From positions 2,356,001-2,420,000 of the forward strand of contig JARFXM010000011.1 of the NCBI GenBank assembly GCA_029532625.1: a stretch of DNA of 64,000 nucleotides, written 5' to 3'. This document shows positions 48,937 to 60,593 of the stretch, piece by piece. Below the pieces are notes generated by a model. It saw only the letters and a program-made list of their open reading frames with translations. It had not been told where the DNA came from and ran no database searches. Source of the DNA: Lomentospora prolificans. Its lineage: Eukaryota > Ascomycota > Sordariomycetes > Microascales > Microascaceae. The stretch's first letter is position 1, and every line of letters starts with the position of its first letter. The translations under genes were made by a program, and so were the position numbers.

Positions 48937-49194
48937 TACAGCTCCACCCCAACCCTTAATATCACCAGAACAGTGGCATTTGGTCATCCATCAATCACAT
49001 GACCTTGCCAAGACTCTCAACACAATAACATTTTTCTGAATCTGAATTGCTATATAGCACATTACATAGTTCAGCATGCTTTTACATTCAGGTCTCAATA
49101 CACATCAGATAAGTAAACTATATAAGTAACATATCCCCCAGACCCCCTCTTCCACAAAGAGAATAGATATAACATGATACTCAAGAAGTCCATT

Positions 49195-50400
49195 TCAGGG
49201 AGCCATATGAAGTGGTGTCCAGCCACTTCCATCCTCCTTCTTATTCACATCAGCACCAGCTGCAGGAAGCTGCTGGACTATAGTATCGTGGCCATAGGAG
49301 GAAGCTAGATGAAGTAGTGTCCAGCTAGCTACATCTATCCTCCTTCTTGTTCACATCAGCACCAGCTGCAAGAAGCTGCTGGACTATTGTATTGTGGCCA
49401 CGGGAGGAAGCTAGATGAAGTGGTGTCTGGCCATCTTCTTCATCCTTCATATTCACATCAGCACCAGCTGCAAGAAGCTGCTGGACTGCAGTATTGTGGC
49501 CATGGGAGGAAGCTAGATGAAGTGGTGTCTGGCCACTTCTATCATCCTTCATGTTCACATCAGCACCAGCTGCAAGAAGCTGCTGGACTATTGTATCGTG
49601 GCCATAGGAGGATGCCCAATGAAGTGGTGTCCAGCCACTTCTATCCTCATGCTTCATGTTCACATCAGCACCAGCTGCAAGAAGCTGCTGGACTGTTGTA
49701 TCGTGGCCATTATAGGAAGCTAGATGAAGTGGTGTCCAGCCACTTCCATCCCTATCCTTCATATTCACATCAGCACCAGCTGCAAGAAGCTGCTGGACTA
49801 TTGTATTGTGGCCACGGGAGGATGCCCAATGAAGTGGTGTCTGGCCACTTCCGTCCTCATCCTTCATGTTCACATCAGCACCAGCTGCAAGAAGCTGCTG
49901 GACTGTCGTATCGTGGCCATTGCTGGAAGCTAGATGAAGTGGTGTCCAGCCACTTCCATTCCCATTCTTCGTGTTCACATCAGCACCAGCTGCAAGAAGC
50001 TGCTGGACTGTAGTATCGTGGCCATTGCAGGAAGCCCAATGAAGTGGTGTCCAGCCACTTCCATCCCTATCCTTCATGTTCACATCAGCACCAGCTGCAA
50101 GAAGCTGCTGGACTATAGTATCATGGCCACGGGAGGATGCCCAATGAAGTGGTGTCCGGCCACTTCTATCCTCATCCTTCATGTTCACATCAGCACCAGC
50201 TGCAAGAAGCTGCTGGACTGTTGTATTGTGGCCACGGGAGGAAGCTAGATGAAGTGGTGTCCAGCCACTTCCATCCTCATCCTTCATGTTCACATCAGCA
50301 CCAGCTGCAAGAAGCTGCTGGACTGTAGTATCGTGGCCTTTGTAGGAAGCCCAATGAAGTGGTGTCCAGCCACCTCTATCCTTGGCATTAATATTGTCCA
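49195..50400 (-). repeat. tandem ankyrin-coding DNA repeat (105/102 bp units)
   Basis: Ten in-frame units plus one out-of-frame unit and a terminal half unit. Most are 105 bp; units 8 and 9 are 102 bp. Every unit holds the invariant core TPLH, GH, VQQLLAAGADVN, nearly identical in DNA. The unit at about 49200-49320 follows the stop of the receptor gene. The plus-strand open frames over the array are repeats read backwards. Confidence 0.92.
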
Positions 50401-52758
50401 AATCTTTAGGAAGCCGCTCCACCACACTACTCAGACCAAAATAGGATGCGAGTAAAAGAGGCGTAAAGTTGACTGGTACCTGCCCGCTCGTAGATCTCCG
50501 ATATATTTCAAACCAAACTGACGTTGGGGAGGCTATACGGCAATAAGATATTGCCTTCTGAACCACCCAATCATTGCTAACCCAGTTTGCTTCGCGGAAG
50601 TGGCTAGCCCAGTACTGTGCCGAGTATTGTAGTAATGTACGCGTAGCGACGTACTGATCTTGATCTACGCTTTTGCTAAAGTTATGAAGATCAAAATCCT
50701 GTAGGGAGAGCCTCCGTATACAAATCTCGGCAAGAATGCGATGCGAGTCCCTCGGGCGAAAGGAATAACCCCATTGTGTTGTCGTGCTATGGTTAGGAGA
50801 CTCTGAAGATTGAGGGACCAAAAACTCGCGGGCGGTTTGATGAAGCAGGTAAACTTTAGAGTCGACAATGATAACAAAAAGCCCGCAAAGGTGCCTGATA
50901 TCCTCGTGTAACCGTTCCAGTGGGATTAAATCTATGTCACCAATTGATTGACATTCAGGACCGATTTCCAAAGCCAGTGCTATCTCGTATAGAGTAAGTG
51001 GCCTTACTGCTGCTATAATGATATGGAGAAGTTTTCTAGTAAGGCTATGATCCCGGCTTTTTGATAAAATCCTACTGTATGCCTCAGAAACCGTTTGTGG
51101 AATATTGCGAATTTCCGATCGAATTTTGTCTGGCGTAAGAAGGAAGCTTTCCTCTAATTCGCTGAAGATTAGATGAACCCATAGGTAAGTACGGTTTGGT
51201 GCTCGAGTAAGTTCTTCCATGAGGATGCCCTGCTCCTTGGGACTAAGTGTAAGCATTTGGCTGATATCTGTCACTCGGCGCCTGATAACCATATCAATCT
51301 CAGAGGTTATCTCAGCTATCTCCTTATCATTATCTCCTCTTAAGTGGATTATAGATAAGTCACATCCTTGCTTCTGGAAGTGCCTCTTAATATCCAGATA
51401 GGGCCGGCTAGTTAGAAGGAACTTTAATGGTAGACTGCCTGTTGAGTGTGAGAACTTGCAAATAGCATTGACTAGCTGGGCCCTCTCTTTGTTCTCGCAT
51501 TCATCAAGAGCATCAAGGATACAGATAACTTGTCTCTTCTGATAGCCAATCATTGCGAAGATGAGAATATCCCAAAGGTCACTAAAGGATTTGAGAAGTT
51601 CATCCCCTTTATCTTGAAGCTTCTCAAGGACCTGGGATGAAAAGAAGGCTGGATAATGGTCAAAGATCTGGTGCAATATAGAGCGTAATGCAGTTACTGA
51701 AGATCTTTGGTTTTCGAAGTCTTCCTTGAAGAAGAAGTAGCATGTCGTTCTTGTAGTCGTGCTCGGCAGTACCTCATCAACTAAATATCTGGCTAGAACC
51801 GACTTCCCACATCCCGGGTCAGCAGAGACCCAGAGCAAGTGAGCTGCACTACTCTGATGCCAATCTTGGAAGAGCGAATGGTTTGTAAACCACTCACATG
51901 TTCCTTCGACTCGTTCTGGATTCCGGTCCTTGTGATCCCGGTATGGACATGTATACAGTTTCCGGAGCCATTCTAATTATTATTAGCAGGTAGAATTTCA
52001 AGTAGATTAAGAAACAAAGACAAACCTTGACGTTTTGGAATATTTTCGACCTCTTTTCTGAGACGACTTATTGCATTATCCCTTCCCTCACCATAGTTGA
52101 GTGGCATAAAAATGCCGAAAATCCCTAGTAGGCAATATGCCCAATCTTCCTCGCGTGTAGTTTTGCGCATCTCTGCCCATCTTAGTCGCTCATCGGTATC
52201 GAACTGATTAAGGGAGGTTGTTTTCTGAAGGGCTAAGATTGGTATATTCGTGATACTATGAATCGCCTGCTCTAAAGATCCTTTGTCGCCGAGGTGCAGG
52301 CCTTCCCGCGAGAAGAACTGTACTGATGCCGGGGCAAGAAGCTCTTGGAGGGTCCACCCCCGAGTAAACCATTTACTTCTACGGAACGCGTCTTCCCAAG
52401 GGAGCTCAACTTGGTCAGATACATCTGATAAGTAGACGTAGCAATGGGCAGCATCGCGGTACCATCGAAACATGGAATTTATCGATGCCTGGACCTCATC
52501 CATAGTTGACTTGTCGATACAGCAAGTGTCCACCCAGAAGTATTGCAGGCCATCGCGACCTGCTTGTTCCGCGCAGAACTTGATCTTATCGCGGGCTGGC
52601 TTGCGTTCCCAGGCACCATCCTGTATGTCCTTGAAGGTAACCTCTTCAGCAATGTTTTCACTCCATGTGTGCGATAATATTGCGTATGGGGGGATATTGT
52701 CGAGGAGATCCGCAGTAAGGCTAAACTCGCCATTCTGGTCAGTCGTCAAGAGCCGCAT
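49325..52758 (-). CDS. HET-NACHT-ankyrin NOD-like receptor
   Basis: Two exons, 52758-52026 and 51972-49325, joined in frame across a 53-bp intron (KRQ-EWLRKL), give 1126 residues. Residues 1-240 are a HET domain (YAILSHTW, VDTCCIDKS, GWTLQELLAP, DWAYCLLGIFGI), the effector module of fungal heterokaryon incompatibility. A NACHT NTPase follows: P-loop ADPGCGKSVLARYL near 295 and Walker B VICILDALDECEN near 395. A helical linker leads to a degenerate ankyrin (FTPLLLASYFG) and ten nearly identical ones up to the C-terminus. By analogy with Podospora HET-D/E/R proteins (WD40 in place of ankyrin) it should sense a non-self or modified self ligand through the repeats, oligomerise by NACHT and trigger cell death or growth arrest via HET. 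The frame ends early owing to a 4-bp duplication near 49325. The ATG is the only one giving the full HET start. Confidence 0.93.
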
Positions 52759-55700
52759 TGTTGAGTTGAGATGGCTGGTCGGTCGGGTAAAGGTTCGTTA
52801 AAGGAGCAGATCAACGTCGAGTCTGGTCACCCAGTACGATTCGTTCGTAGTGTCAATCCGTCAAGATGCAAGATAAGTCCCGGACCTAGACAGCTCATCA
52901 AGTGGTGTCTAAGAGAAAGGTTGGTAGTCGACAGAAGATCGACAGAAGATCGGGTTGTCAGACTCGACCATATGTAGGCCTCGAAATCGTGCCTTGATGC
53001 CCAATTCCGGCAGAACTTCGGTAAGTAATTACTTCAGGTTCGAGGACTCTTTGAGCACGGGGCCCCAGTTCGCCCTTTCCTGTAATTACTTCGTACACCT
53101 TTGCTACCAAGGTACAGTGCAGTACACTACAGCACTGTACTGTATGGTTCTCAAAATACCATCTGGTTGCTAGCTTCCTACTCTTTGATATCACCTCCAC
53201 TAAAACACTTACATTTGAATGCCGGGTTAAACAGGCTGAAGGCCGTTGGGAAATTGATGCTCCGAAGAAGTTGGCTGGTCGTACTTGCCTTGTACTTAAC
53301 CCCACAACCGGGTTCAAGGATAGGTAGTCGAGGCAAAACCATTTCCGCCTGCCTGCTGTGAACAGGTCTTCGGTTCCCGATCCGTCTCTGGTTCCCGATT
53401 CCGGGCCTACTCTGGCGAAGTAGAACTATAATAATCAGTCAAAAGAGCAGAGTCTTCGGGGTGCACTTGCGATCAAAATTCCTAGCGTGTGATGATGAAG
53501 TTCATTTCATTCCTTAGAGGCACTGCCAGCTGTAGCAGTCGCCGCTCGCCTATCCGCTGCCTCTGCCTCGGCCGTTTCTGGTTCTAACCTTCCGCCTCCG
53601 ATGCCATCATCCCTGTCTAATCCGAGGCGTCGTCCGCTCCTGCCACTCCTTCGTCTCCTGCCATCGGGTCACAACCTATTACTTCGTAGTTCTGTGGTCC
53701 TTCAGGCCTCAAGGGTTCAAGGTGGCTTTGCGCGCATAAGGGGCTGGCACGAAAAGTGGTTCAAGCATATACTATGATATCCCACTCAGGCAATCGGCCG
53801 AGCAATATATCTCGTGGAATGTCTCGGTATTGGGCCTTCATATTTACGATCTACCTTTCCTTAGCCCTGTTCAGTGCAACGTGGAAATCGACAACGGGCG
53901 CAGTAATATTGCTCAGCTCCCGGCTTTTGACAGCCATTTCGTTTTGCGTTTCGATAGTCCGAAGCCCGTTACGGGCATCAAATGCTATTTCATAGGATTC
54001 GTGCTGTCTTAGGGCTCTGCCCGGTTAATTCTGTTATACTATCAGGATCTATTTCCCGACCAGTCGCATCAGTGCAGCTCCAACTCAGCGGTGTCGATCT
54101 TCGCCGCGGCGTCCCGGAGATGCACGAGACGATGTTGATGGTTTCGGAATATCATTTCATCAATGACTCCTACTTGCAGAGATCCGAAAACGTGATACCC
54201 GCTTTTGCCCACTCTCTCCGCCCATTAGTGGTGCATCGCGCGCATTTTGAGCCGCAGGCTTTTGAAAGACCGGAATCAGGGTACGAAGAGCGGGATCCAT
54301 CTTCAAGTCGGTGCCAACATCGATCGGCCGGCATCAGCTACTGCGAGGGCAGGTTTGGGCGTATTTGCAAACTTGTATATACAGTAGCTATCTTGAGCTT
54401 CTAGTAATCAGGCACAGCGCAATCTCAGTTCAAGCACCACAAAGATAAGAAATCCAATATGCCAGAAGCAACAGGTTCCAGCGATCAAAAAGACTTGCAG
54501 GACCTTTTGTTCAAGGACCGACAATGGTTGGAAGAAGCGGGGCAGAAGGGTGTATTACGGATGCTCCTCAACTACGATCCCGACAAAGACGAACAGTACC
54601 TGATTTCCATTTTAGCGAGTGTCGTCGATGAGATACCCGACTACGGTAGACAATTTCTGAAGCAAATTTCAAGTATTTAGGATCGTCAGAGAACAATATG
54701 TAGGATTTCGCAGAAATACCTTCTTTTACCGATTATGGGGATAAACCCGGTATCAGTCCGAAAATCTACTCCAACGCTGGGAAGGTTACGCACAAAATGT
54801 ATTGCCAACTATGCCTTCCATTCAGTTCATTTCATGGTTCTCGATGGAGATAGTGTGCAAAAGCCAAGGAGAGATATAAAGTTGCCACAATGTACTAAAA
54901 TAAGGTCCCTTGACTTGTGATTGGAATGTGGCCATGGTCGTTTGGAGGTGGTTGAAGATGCAAGGAATAAAGTATCCAGTGTTATTATGCATTGTAAAAA
55001 GGAAGGTGCAGTTACCGAGTCTTCTCAGCTTAGCCACAGCCTGGCAACGGAGCGCCAGCAGGTATTGCCAGCAGCTGGCTGACAACGCCACATGGGGCTG
55101 GGGCATCAAGCCCTTGCCGGCCAGTGAGGAAGCATGAGACTACTCGTACTTGTACGTACCATATCCGCTGGCGGGATCGAATCGAATCCAGTGTCGGCGG
55201 AATTCAAGCTCTCCCATCCATTGACGAGATATACCCAATCGCCAATTGTAGTCTTGGCCTTGCAGGAATCACCTCTGGTCATACGAAAGCATATACTACC
55301 GCTTAAGAGCATCGCTATATCCCGCTACTGGCACCCCCGCGGCCAGGCTGGTAAGTCAAAGTCATTTTTCCATTTTCTAGGAAACTCCACATCATTCAAC
55401 TCCTCGCGCACTCCTGAGTGGGAGGCCCATCACCCCTGATTGTTGAAAGTCTGAAATTTCACCATGTTTATCGCCTCTGTTTGTATCGAGCCCTCGTTTG
55501 TATAAGTCATCTCTCGCTCCCGCTCACCGCCCGTAGCTTTGGGCGCGATTGGGGAGCCAAACAGATCAGGTTTCGCCAGTGGCGGCAAGATGAAATCTCC
55601 AGTTCGGCGCACCGGGTGATCCCTTTGGATGTGGCCAGCCAGACGCAGGATCTTAGCCGGGGCTTGCTGGCCTTTCCCTCTGACCTGGTAAATGGGGATA

Positions 55701-56669
55701 GTGAGCTCCAAGCGGAAGAACTTTGATGCAACTTTGAGCTTAGCTTAATTCCTCAAGGAGTCCGTCCACCTTCAACCGCTGCAGACTGCCACCCTCCCAT
55801 CTCATCTCCCCCTAATCTCCCATCCCAAGTCGTCATTCGCTGGCCTTCAGCTATTCCGGCCTTCCGCTTGGCGCGTAAGCCAAGCCGAAGGGGACCAGAA
55901 CCGAACCCTAGGAGCTCGCAGAGCCCAAGCCTTTCTTCCCAATTCTCACATCCCACAACTCACGGACAGACGCCGGCGAGAGACGACAACTCGGCTGGCG
56001 GCAATAAATCGAAAGCCACAGTTTTTACGCCCGTGGACGAACATTCCTTTCCCACTCCCCCCCTCTTCCTCAAGCTTGGCCCGCCCGTGCGACTGGTGCA
56101 GGCAATGATGTAGCCGGGAGGGATCGCGTCAAAGCAGAAGCGAAAGCGCCGCATCCCTAAATCGCCGACCGTGGCCAGCGTTGCCTGCTAGTTTTGTCTC
56201 TGTTTGCTTGCCTCGCACAAGGTCGATGCTCCGCGGAATCTTCCATTTTTGTGCCACCTGAACCCTCACTTCCCCTTCCTTGCTGGTTGCATCTGGGAAT
56301 CCACGTTGGACGCTGGAGCAGTCCATTGACGACCAGAGCGAGCTACTGTTGCTTTTGGTCTTCATCCAATCGCCCGCTTCTGCGACTCTTATGCCCCTTC
56401 CTGTGTGTGCGCCTTATCCTCATGCTAGGCCAATCAAGCTTGATCTGTCGCTAGTCATATTTCACCCAATTTCATCATTCCCCATTTGTTCTCTGGTACA
56501 TCTACAATTCCAACAGAACATCTCTCATTCCTCCCCTCTCCAGCCGTTAGTGCGGCGAGGCTGAATAATACTTTCACAATCTAGCGGAGTGAGCCGCTAT
56601 CTTGGGCCCAACATCTCCACGTCAATTCTCCTGTTGCGCGCACAACACACATATAGACACCTACACAAG
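52759..56669. other. gene-poor region between the NLR and IES2
   Basis: Two frames stand out without recognisable family: 53982-54404 (+, 140 codons, with VPEMHETMLMVSEYHFINDS) and 54459-54680 (+, 73 codons, MPEATGSSDQKDLQDLLFKD, acidic and helical). A short inverted repeat (TACAGTGC / GCACTGTA) lies at about 53111-53143. The last ~900 bp are probably the IES2 promoter and leader (pyrimidine-rich runs around 55790-56570). Nothing else can be supported. Confidence 0.4.
54459..54680 (+). CDS. possible small acidic protein, 73 residues
   Basis: A compact frame starting at an ATG after a short AAG/ATCCAAT-type leader, with charged helical composition (DRQWLEEAGQKGVLRMLLNY, DPDKDEQYLISILASVVDEI). 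There are no cysteines, signal peptide or known domain. It may be a small gene or the remnant of a larger one. Nothing nearby supports a role. Confidence 0.3.
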   Translation: MPEATGSSDQKDLQDLLFKDRQWLEEAGQKGVLRMLLNYDPDKDEQYLISILASVVDEIPDYGRQFLKQISSI

Positions 56670-58175
56670 ATGACCGGCCGACCCAGCAGGTCCGCCGCCC
56701 TCCGGGCCAATGAAGCAATTACTGACATGGCAGAAGCCAACGACCGCCCCATGTCTTCCCGGTCAGACCGCCGCTCCGGCCGGACCTCTGGCGCCACCGT
56801 CTCGCGGGAGCCGCCGTCATCCCCGGACCATCTGAACCTCAATATCAAAGTGTCATCCAACAAGCTCCGCCAGGCTACTGTAGGCCGTGATGGCGTGAGG
56901 ACGGAGCAGCAAATCTCGGTCAACAGCCGTGACAGCTTTTCCGGTAGTCAGATAGCCGCTGGTAAGAGGAATCGTGGCGGTAGGAAGAATTACGTCGTCG
57001 ATAGCGATAGCGACGAGGAAGAGGATGCGGAAATGGAAGAGGATGAGGATGAGTCCGCCGAGCATGACGACGACGAGGAGGAGGAGGAGGAGGAGGAAGA
57101 AGATGAAGATATGGACGGTCTAGGTGAGGAGGATGCCGACGGCGAGGCTGATGGGATGGAGCTTGACGCGGACGGTGACGCGGATGGTGACGCGGATGAC
57201 GACCTCGGCGACGGCGAAGGCGATGTCGATATGGATGTTAGTATCACCGTTGGAAGGTCGTCTAAGCCTGCGCCCAAGGCCAAACCTGCCCCTAGGGTAT
57301 CAGCGCCTAAGCCCGCGCCCGTGTACGAAGACGATGACGACGACGACCTCAGCGACCCCGGCCCGAGCGACATCGAAGAGACCATTACGTATGGGGAAAC
57401 CATGCTCGGCGGTGGGGACGAGGAGGACGAGGACGCCGAGGGTGAGGAGGAGATCGAAGTCGCCGCGGAGGAAGATGAGGAACAAGACGGCGAAGGCGAT
57501 GACGACGACGGAGAACTCGATAGTGACGAAGAAGGAGGCGGCAGCGGCGCCGAGGCCCCGGACTTGTCAAAGATGACGAGGCGGCAGAGAGCAAGGTTCG
57601 AGGATACTCCGACCGAGTACATGAAACTTTCGGACGGTGCGTCGTTCCGCTCCCCAAGCTGGATTTACCCTGTTGATGCTAACACCCCTGAGCAGAGGTG
57701 CAAGTCAAGAAGCACTTCACCGCCGAAGAGCATGCCATGCGCCGTGCCGAAATGGCCCGTCGCCGCCGCAACCTCAGCGAGAAGCGCACCGAAGAAGTCA
57801 AGGTCCGTCTTCGCGGTGGCCCCGCCTCCTCCCCCCCGCCCCCCTTCCCCCGACTTCTAATTTTCTCCTCCGTCCCTCGTACTAACGCCAAATGTCTTGG
57901 GGGCCCCCCCCCTTCTCTAGATGGAAACCATCAACAAGCTCCTCAAGAAACAAGCCCCCAAAACAAACCGCCGCACCAACCCCGTCACCGGCGCCCAGGA
58001 AGACGACGGCCCCGGCCCCGAGCACCCCAAGCCCGACCCCACCACCTTTAGGTGGGTCAGCGACCGCGCCGGGAGCAGGGTCGCTCTGCCCGACGAGCTT
58101 CTGGCTTCTCAAGCCGGGAACGTGTTTAGGACTGGCGGATTGAGGTCTGGCAAGATGGTGGAGGAGGTGCAGTGA
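56670..58175 (+). CDS. IES2: INO80 chromatin-remodelling complex subunit IES2 (PAPA-1-like)
   Basis: Three exons, 56670-57636, 57696-57802 and 57921-58175, give about 442 residues. The N-terminal ~320 residues are disordered and strongly acidic (several runs of 8-12 Asp/Glu encoded by GAGGAG/GACGAC repeats at 57010-57560). The conserved PAPA-1/Ies2 segment begins MTRRQRARFEDTPTEYMKLS and runs over both introns: EVQVKKHFTAEEHAMRRAEM, RRRRNLSEKRTEEVK, METINKLLKKQAPKTNRR. The C-terminal FRWVSDRAGSRVALPDELL matches the end of the family. In yeast Ies2 activates Ino80 ATPase and nucleosome sliding in the nucleus. The second donor is GTCCGT, unusual at +3. Met at 56670 was preferred to an in-frame ATG 81 nt upstream. 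Confidence 0.93.
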
Positions 58176-58850
58176 ACTCGTCTGGCTTGATCCAACTGAC
58201 TTTTTCTTCGTTCTTTGTTTTTTTCTTTATTTTTTCTTTTTCCTATTCTTTCTTCCTGATTTTACCGTTGTATTCTGGGGTGTTTGGTATCATGGCAACG
58301 GAAGGGTTACGAGTATTGTTAACTTTACAGACCGGACAGTTTGTTCTTGCTTGTTTACGCGTTCCTTTCCAAATCTCGCATGGGTTCTCTATACGGAATT
58401 TACCACTTGAACGGCACTTCAGTCCTAAACGCAATAGATGTCATTGCCGCATCCCTAGTATTCGGTAATAGAACGACTACAGGGGGCAATTATGCCTGAG
58501 TAGAGAGGGTATATGGATATATATTGAAGAAACATAGAAGTTGCACAGGACAATCGCTATCGGCTTCGATGCCATGTACCGGTGGAAAGACGAGAACAAT
58601 AAAAGATACACCTATAAGTAAAATCACACCAGATGCAAAACCATTCTCCCATACCAAACATACCAAGCCGAGGGCGGCGTGTTCGAAACGTTGGAAGGAA
58701 CAATAACAAAAACAGATACCGTCATGCATTCCCCCCTATGGGCCTATTCAATAATGCGATCCAAGTCATTACGTGAAATCATCCCAGAATTAATCAATGC
58801 ACGGCTTTAGCCCCTCACCGAAACTCCTGTCTTGAGGCTGACCGCTCGAT

Positions 58851-60593
58851 TCAAGCTGCCCCCGGATGGTGGTGATGAATGCCGAGAATGCGTTGCACGC
58901 TCCTGCGTATGCCACTGCCGCCGCTGGCGTTCTCACCGCCTTCCTTGTCGCGTCCTAGCAAACCGAAACTCATTCGCCTCGCCGTGGTACCGCTCTCACT
59001 CGCCCTCTCCCTCTTCTTTTTCTTGCGAATGGCGATTGGGGGTGGGGCCATGGTGGCTTTGGGAGGCCACTCACCATCACGCTTCCAGCCGCATACGCAA
59101 GCGCGAATCATATCAGATAGATTGACGGGGCAGCTCGGGGTGAGACCGTTCAAGACGAGCTTGTCGTAGAGAGCGGGGTATACGGCCGGTGAAATGCTGG
59201 CGCGCATGGGGTTGGAAGGAGGGAGAAGAGGTGGCGCCACAGGGATTATGGTCTCGACGGGGAGAGGCGTGGAGGGGGCCGAGATCGTGGACGACTTGGT
59301 TTGCTTCTTGGAGATGGCGAGTGGCGCTGTCGCATCCTTGTGGGGGTCCGGAATGTCGGAAAGGACGGTGCCGGAGTCTCCACTTTTGCGTTCCGTTGGG
59401 GATGATGATAGTGGCGTCGCCGGCGGTGATCTAAAGAATAGTCTGCGAGGCGAAAATCCGGACGTAGGTGAAACTGGCTTCTTCCTCAGTCGAACAGTTC
59501 TTGCACCAGTCCAGGCATTACGCCGAGCCTCGAAGCAAGCCAAACCAACATTCCATGTGGCTTCTTCCTTAACTGCTCGGCGCCGTTTCTCCTTCTTGGA
59601 TAAAACCTTGGCGCGGATCGTCTCTCCAACTGTTTCGGGGCTCTCAAATTTGAAGGTAGCGGATTGATCATTGTCGTCGCTCTCATCATCAGACAGCTCA
59701 GAGGTCCACTCAAGCCTGGGGCGGAAATGGGCTTCGTCCTCGGAAAAGACACTGTAAATTGAAGAGGTGTCGTCGTCGCTTGCGTTGCCGTCATCGAGTT
59801 CTACATCGCATTTGCTTGGTACTAAGGCCTGGGAAGTGGTGTCGCTATCGGCGATATCGAGAGGCGGGTCTGGTTTGAGACCTTCGGATGATGCTGGAGG
59901 GTTCGCTTGGCTACCTGTATGTGTCGTGGCAGTTGGTGGGGCTTGGTCCGCCAAGCCAGTAGCGTTTTCCGAAGGGTGTGAATGTGGGGTGTTATCCGTG
60001 CCATCAGCAGTGGTAGGACGTGATGTCGTCGCTGGCATGGTCGTCTCAGAACCTTGAGCTGCAGATTTGGGGGTAGTCTCAATGACTGTATCGGGTTCTG
60101 GGCTCGGCACCGCGGCATCAGCAGCCGCAGAGCCTAAAGCAGCTTGGGCAGGTGGCCATGTGAATTCCCAATCGTTGCGAATCTTCTCGGCGAGGAACTT
60201 CCTCACGGCAGCCTTTTGTTTTATTTTGTCCTTGCTAAGTAGATCGGGGTCGCCATAGTCGCATGTCTCGGGCGGCTGAGTGTGGCGGAACTTAGATAGG
60301 GTGGCCTTGGGGGATTTGTACAAATCGGAGAAGAACATGGTTAAGGATTGGCGGCGCGCAGCTGGGGGTTGCTCAGAGGAAGCAGGAAGAGGATGGGATT
60401 GTCGACGAGGATCGAGAGGAGGGACATTCGAGGAGGGCGAGTTGCGAGAGGCTTCCTCGCCCGGAGCTGGTGAATTCCCTTGTTCGATGTGGGCCGGGCG
60501 AGAAGGGGAAAAGAGAGAAGTGTCATGAGCAGCGGGATTGAGGCTGTCAGGTTGTGAGGTGGCCTTTATGAGGCTCGGAGACATGTCCGCCAA
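58851..60593 (-). CDS. Gag1-like clamp-domain protein
   Basis: A single exon of 580 codons. The N-terminal ~80 residues are Pro/Ser-rich. A conserved-looking block follows: MFFSDLYKSPKATLSKFRHT, then DYGDPDLLSKDKIKQKAAVR and NDWEFTWPP. After a long disordered stretch comes EEATWNVGLACFEARRNAWT, and near the C-terminus LYDKLVLNGLTPSCPVNLSD then MIRACVCGWKRDGEWPP. These blocks match the fungal Gag1-like clamp domain (formerly DUF4050). Its precise role is unclear. The C-terminal basic tail (IRKKKKRERASESG) could be a nuclear localisation signal. It is convergent with IES2 (gap ~675 bp). Met4 is an alternative start. Confidence 0.72.
   Translation of the reverse strand: MADMSPSLIKATSQPDSLNPAAHDTSLFSPSRPAHIEQGNSPAPGEEASRNSPSSNVPPLDPRRQSHPLPASSEQPPAARRQSLTMFFSDLYKSPKATLSKFRHTQPPETCDYGDPDLLSKDKIKQKAAVRKFLAEKIRNDWEFTWPPAQAALGSAAADAAVPSPEPDTVIETTPKSAAQGSETTMPATTSRPTTADGTDNTPHSHPSENATGLADQAPPTATTHTGSQANPPASSEGLKPDPPLDIADSDTTSQALVPSKCDVELDDGNASDDDTSSIYSVFSEDEAHFRPRLEWTSELSDDESDDNDQSATFKFESPETVGETIRAKVLSKKEKRRRAVKEEATWNVGLACFEARRNAWTGARTVRLRKKPVSPTSGFSPRRLFFRSPPATPLSSSPTERKSGDSGTVLSDIPDPHKDATAPLAISKKQTKSSTISAPSTPLPVETIIPVAPPLLPPSNPMRASISPAVYPALYDKLVLNGLTPSCPVNLSDMIRACVCGWKRDGEWPPKATMAPPPIAIRKKKKRERASESGTTARRMSFGLLGRDKEGGENASGGSGIRRSVQRILGIHHHHPGAA

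Noticed and set aside
49387..50455. Plus-strand open frames of up to 208 codons over the ankyrin array
   Set aside because: They are the ankyrin repeats read in antisense; the minus strand gives a full HET-NACHT-ANK protein.
53101..53150. Short palindromic GTACAGTGCAGTACAC-type sequence
   Set aside because: Arms of only about 8 bp; not enough to call a functional hairpin or terminator.
53982..54404. 140-codon plus frame as a gene
   Set aside because: No family resemblance, preceded by stops in every joining frame I tried; described only within the gene-poor region.
55165..55200. GATCGAATCGAATCC, resembling a tRNA B box
   Set aside because: No matching A box or cloverleaf arms upstream; other GGTTCGA-like words in the window also fail this test.
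56990..57622. 210-codon Ser-rich minus frame
   Set aside because: Shadow of the acidic Asp/Glu repeats of IES2.
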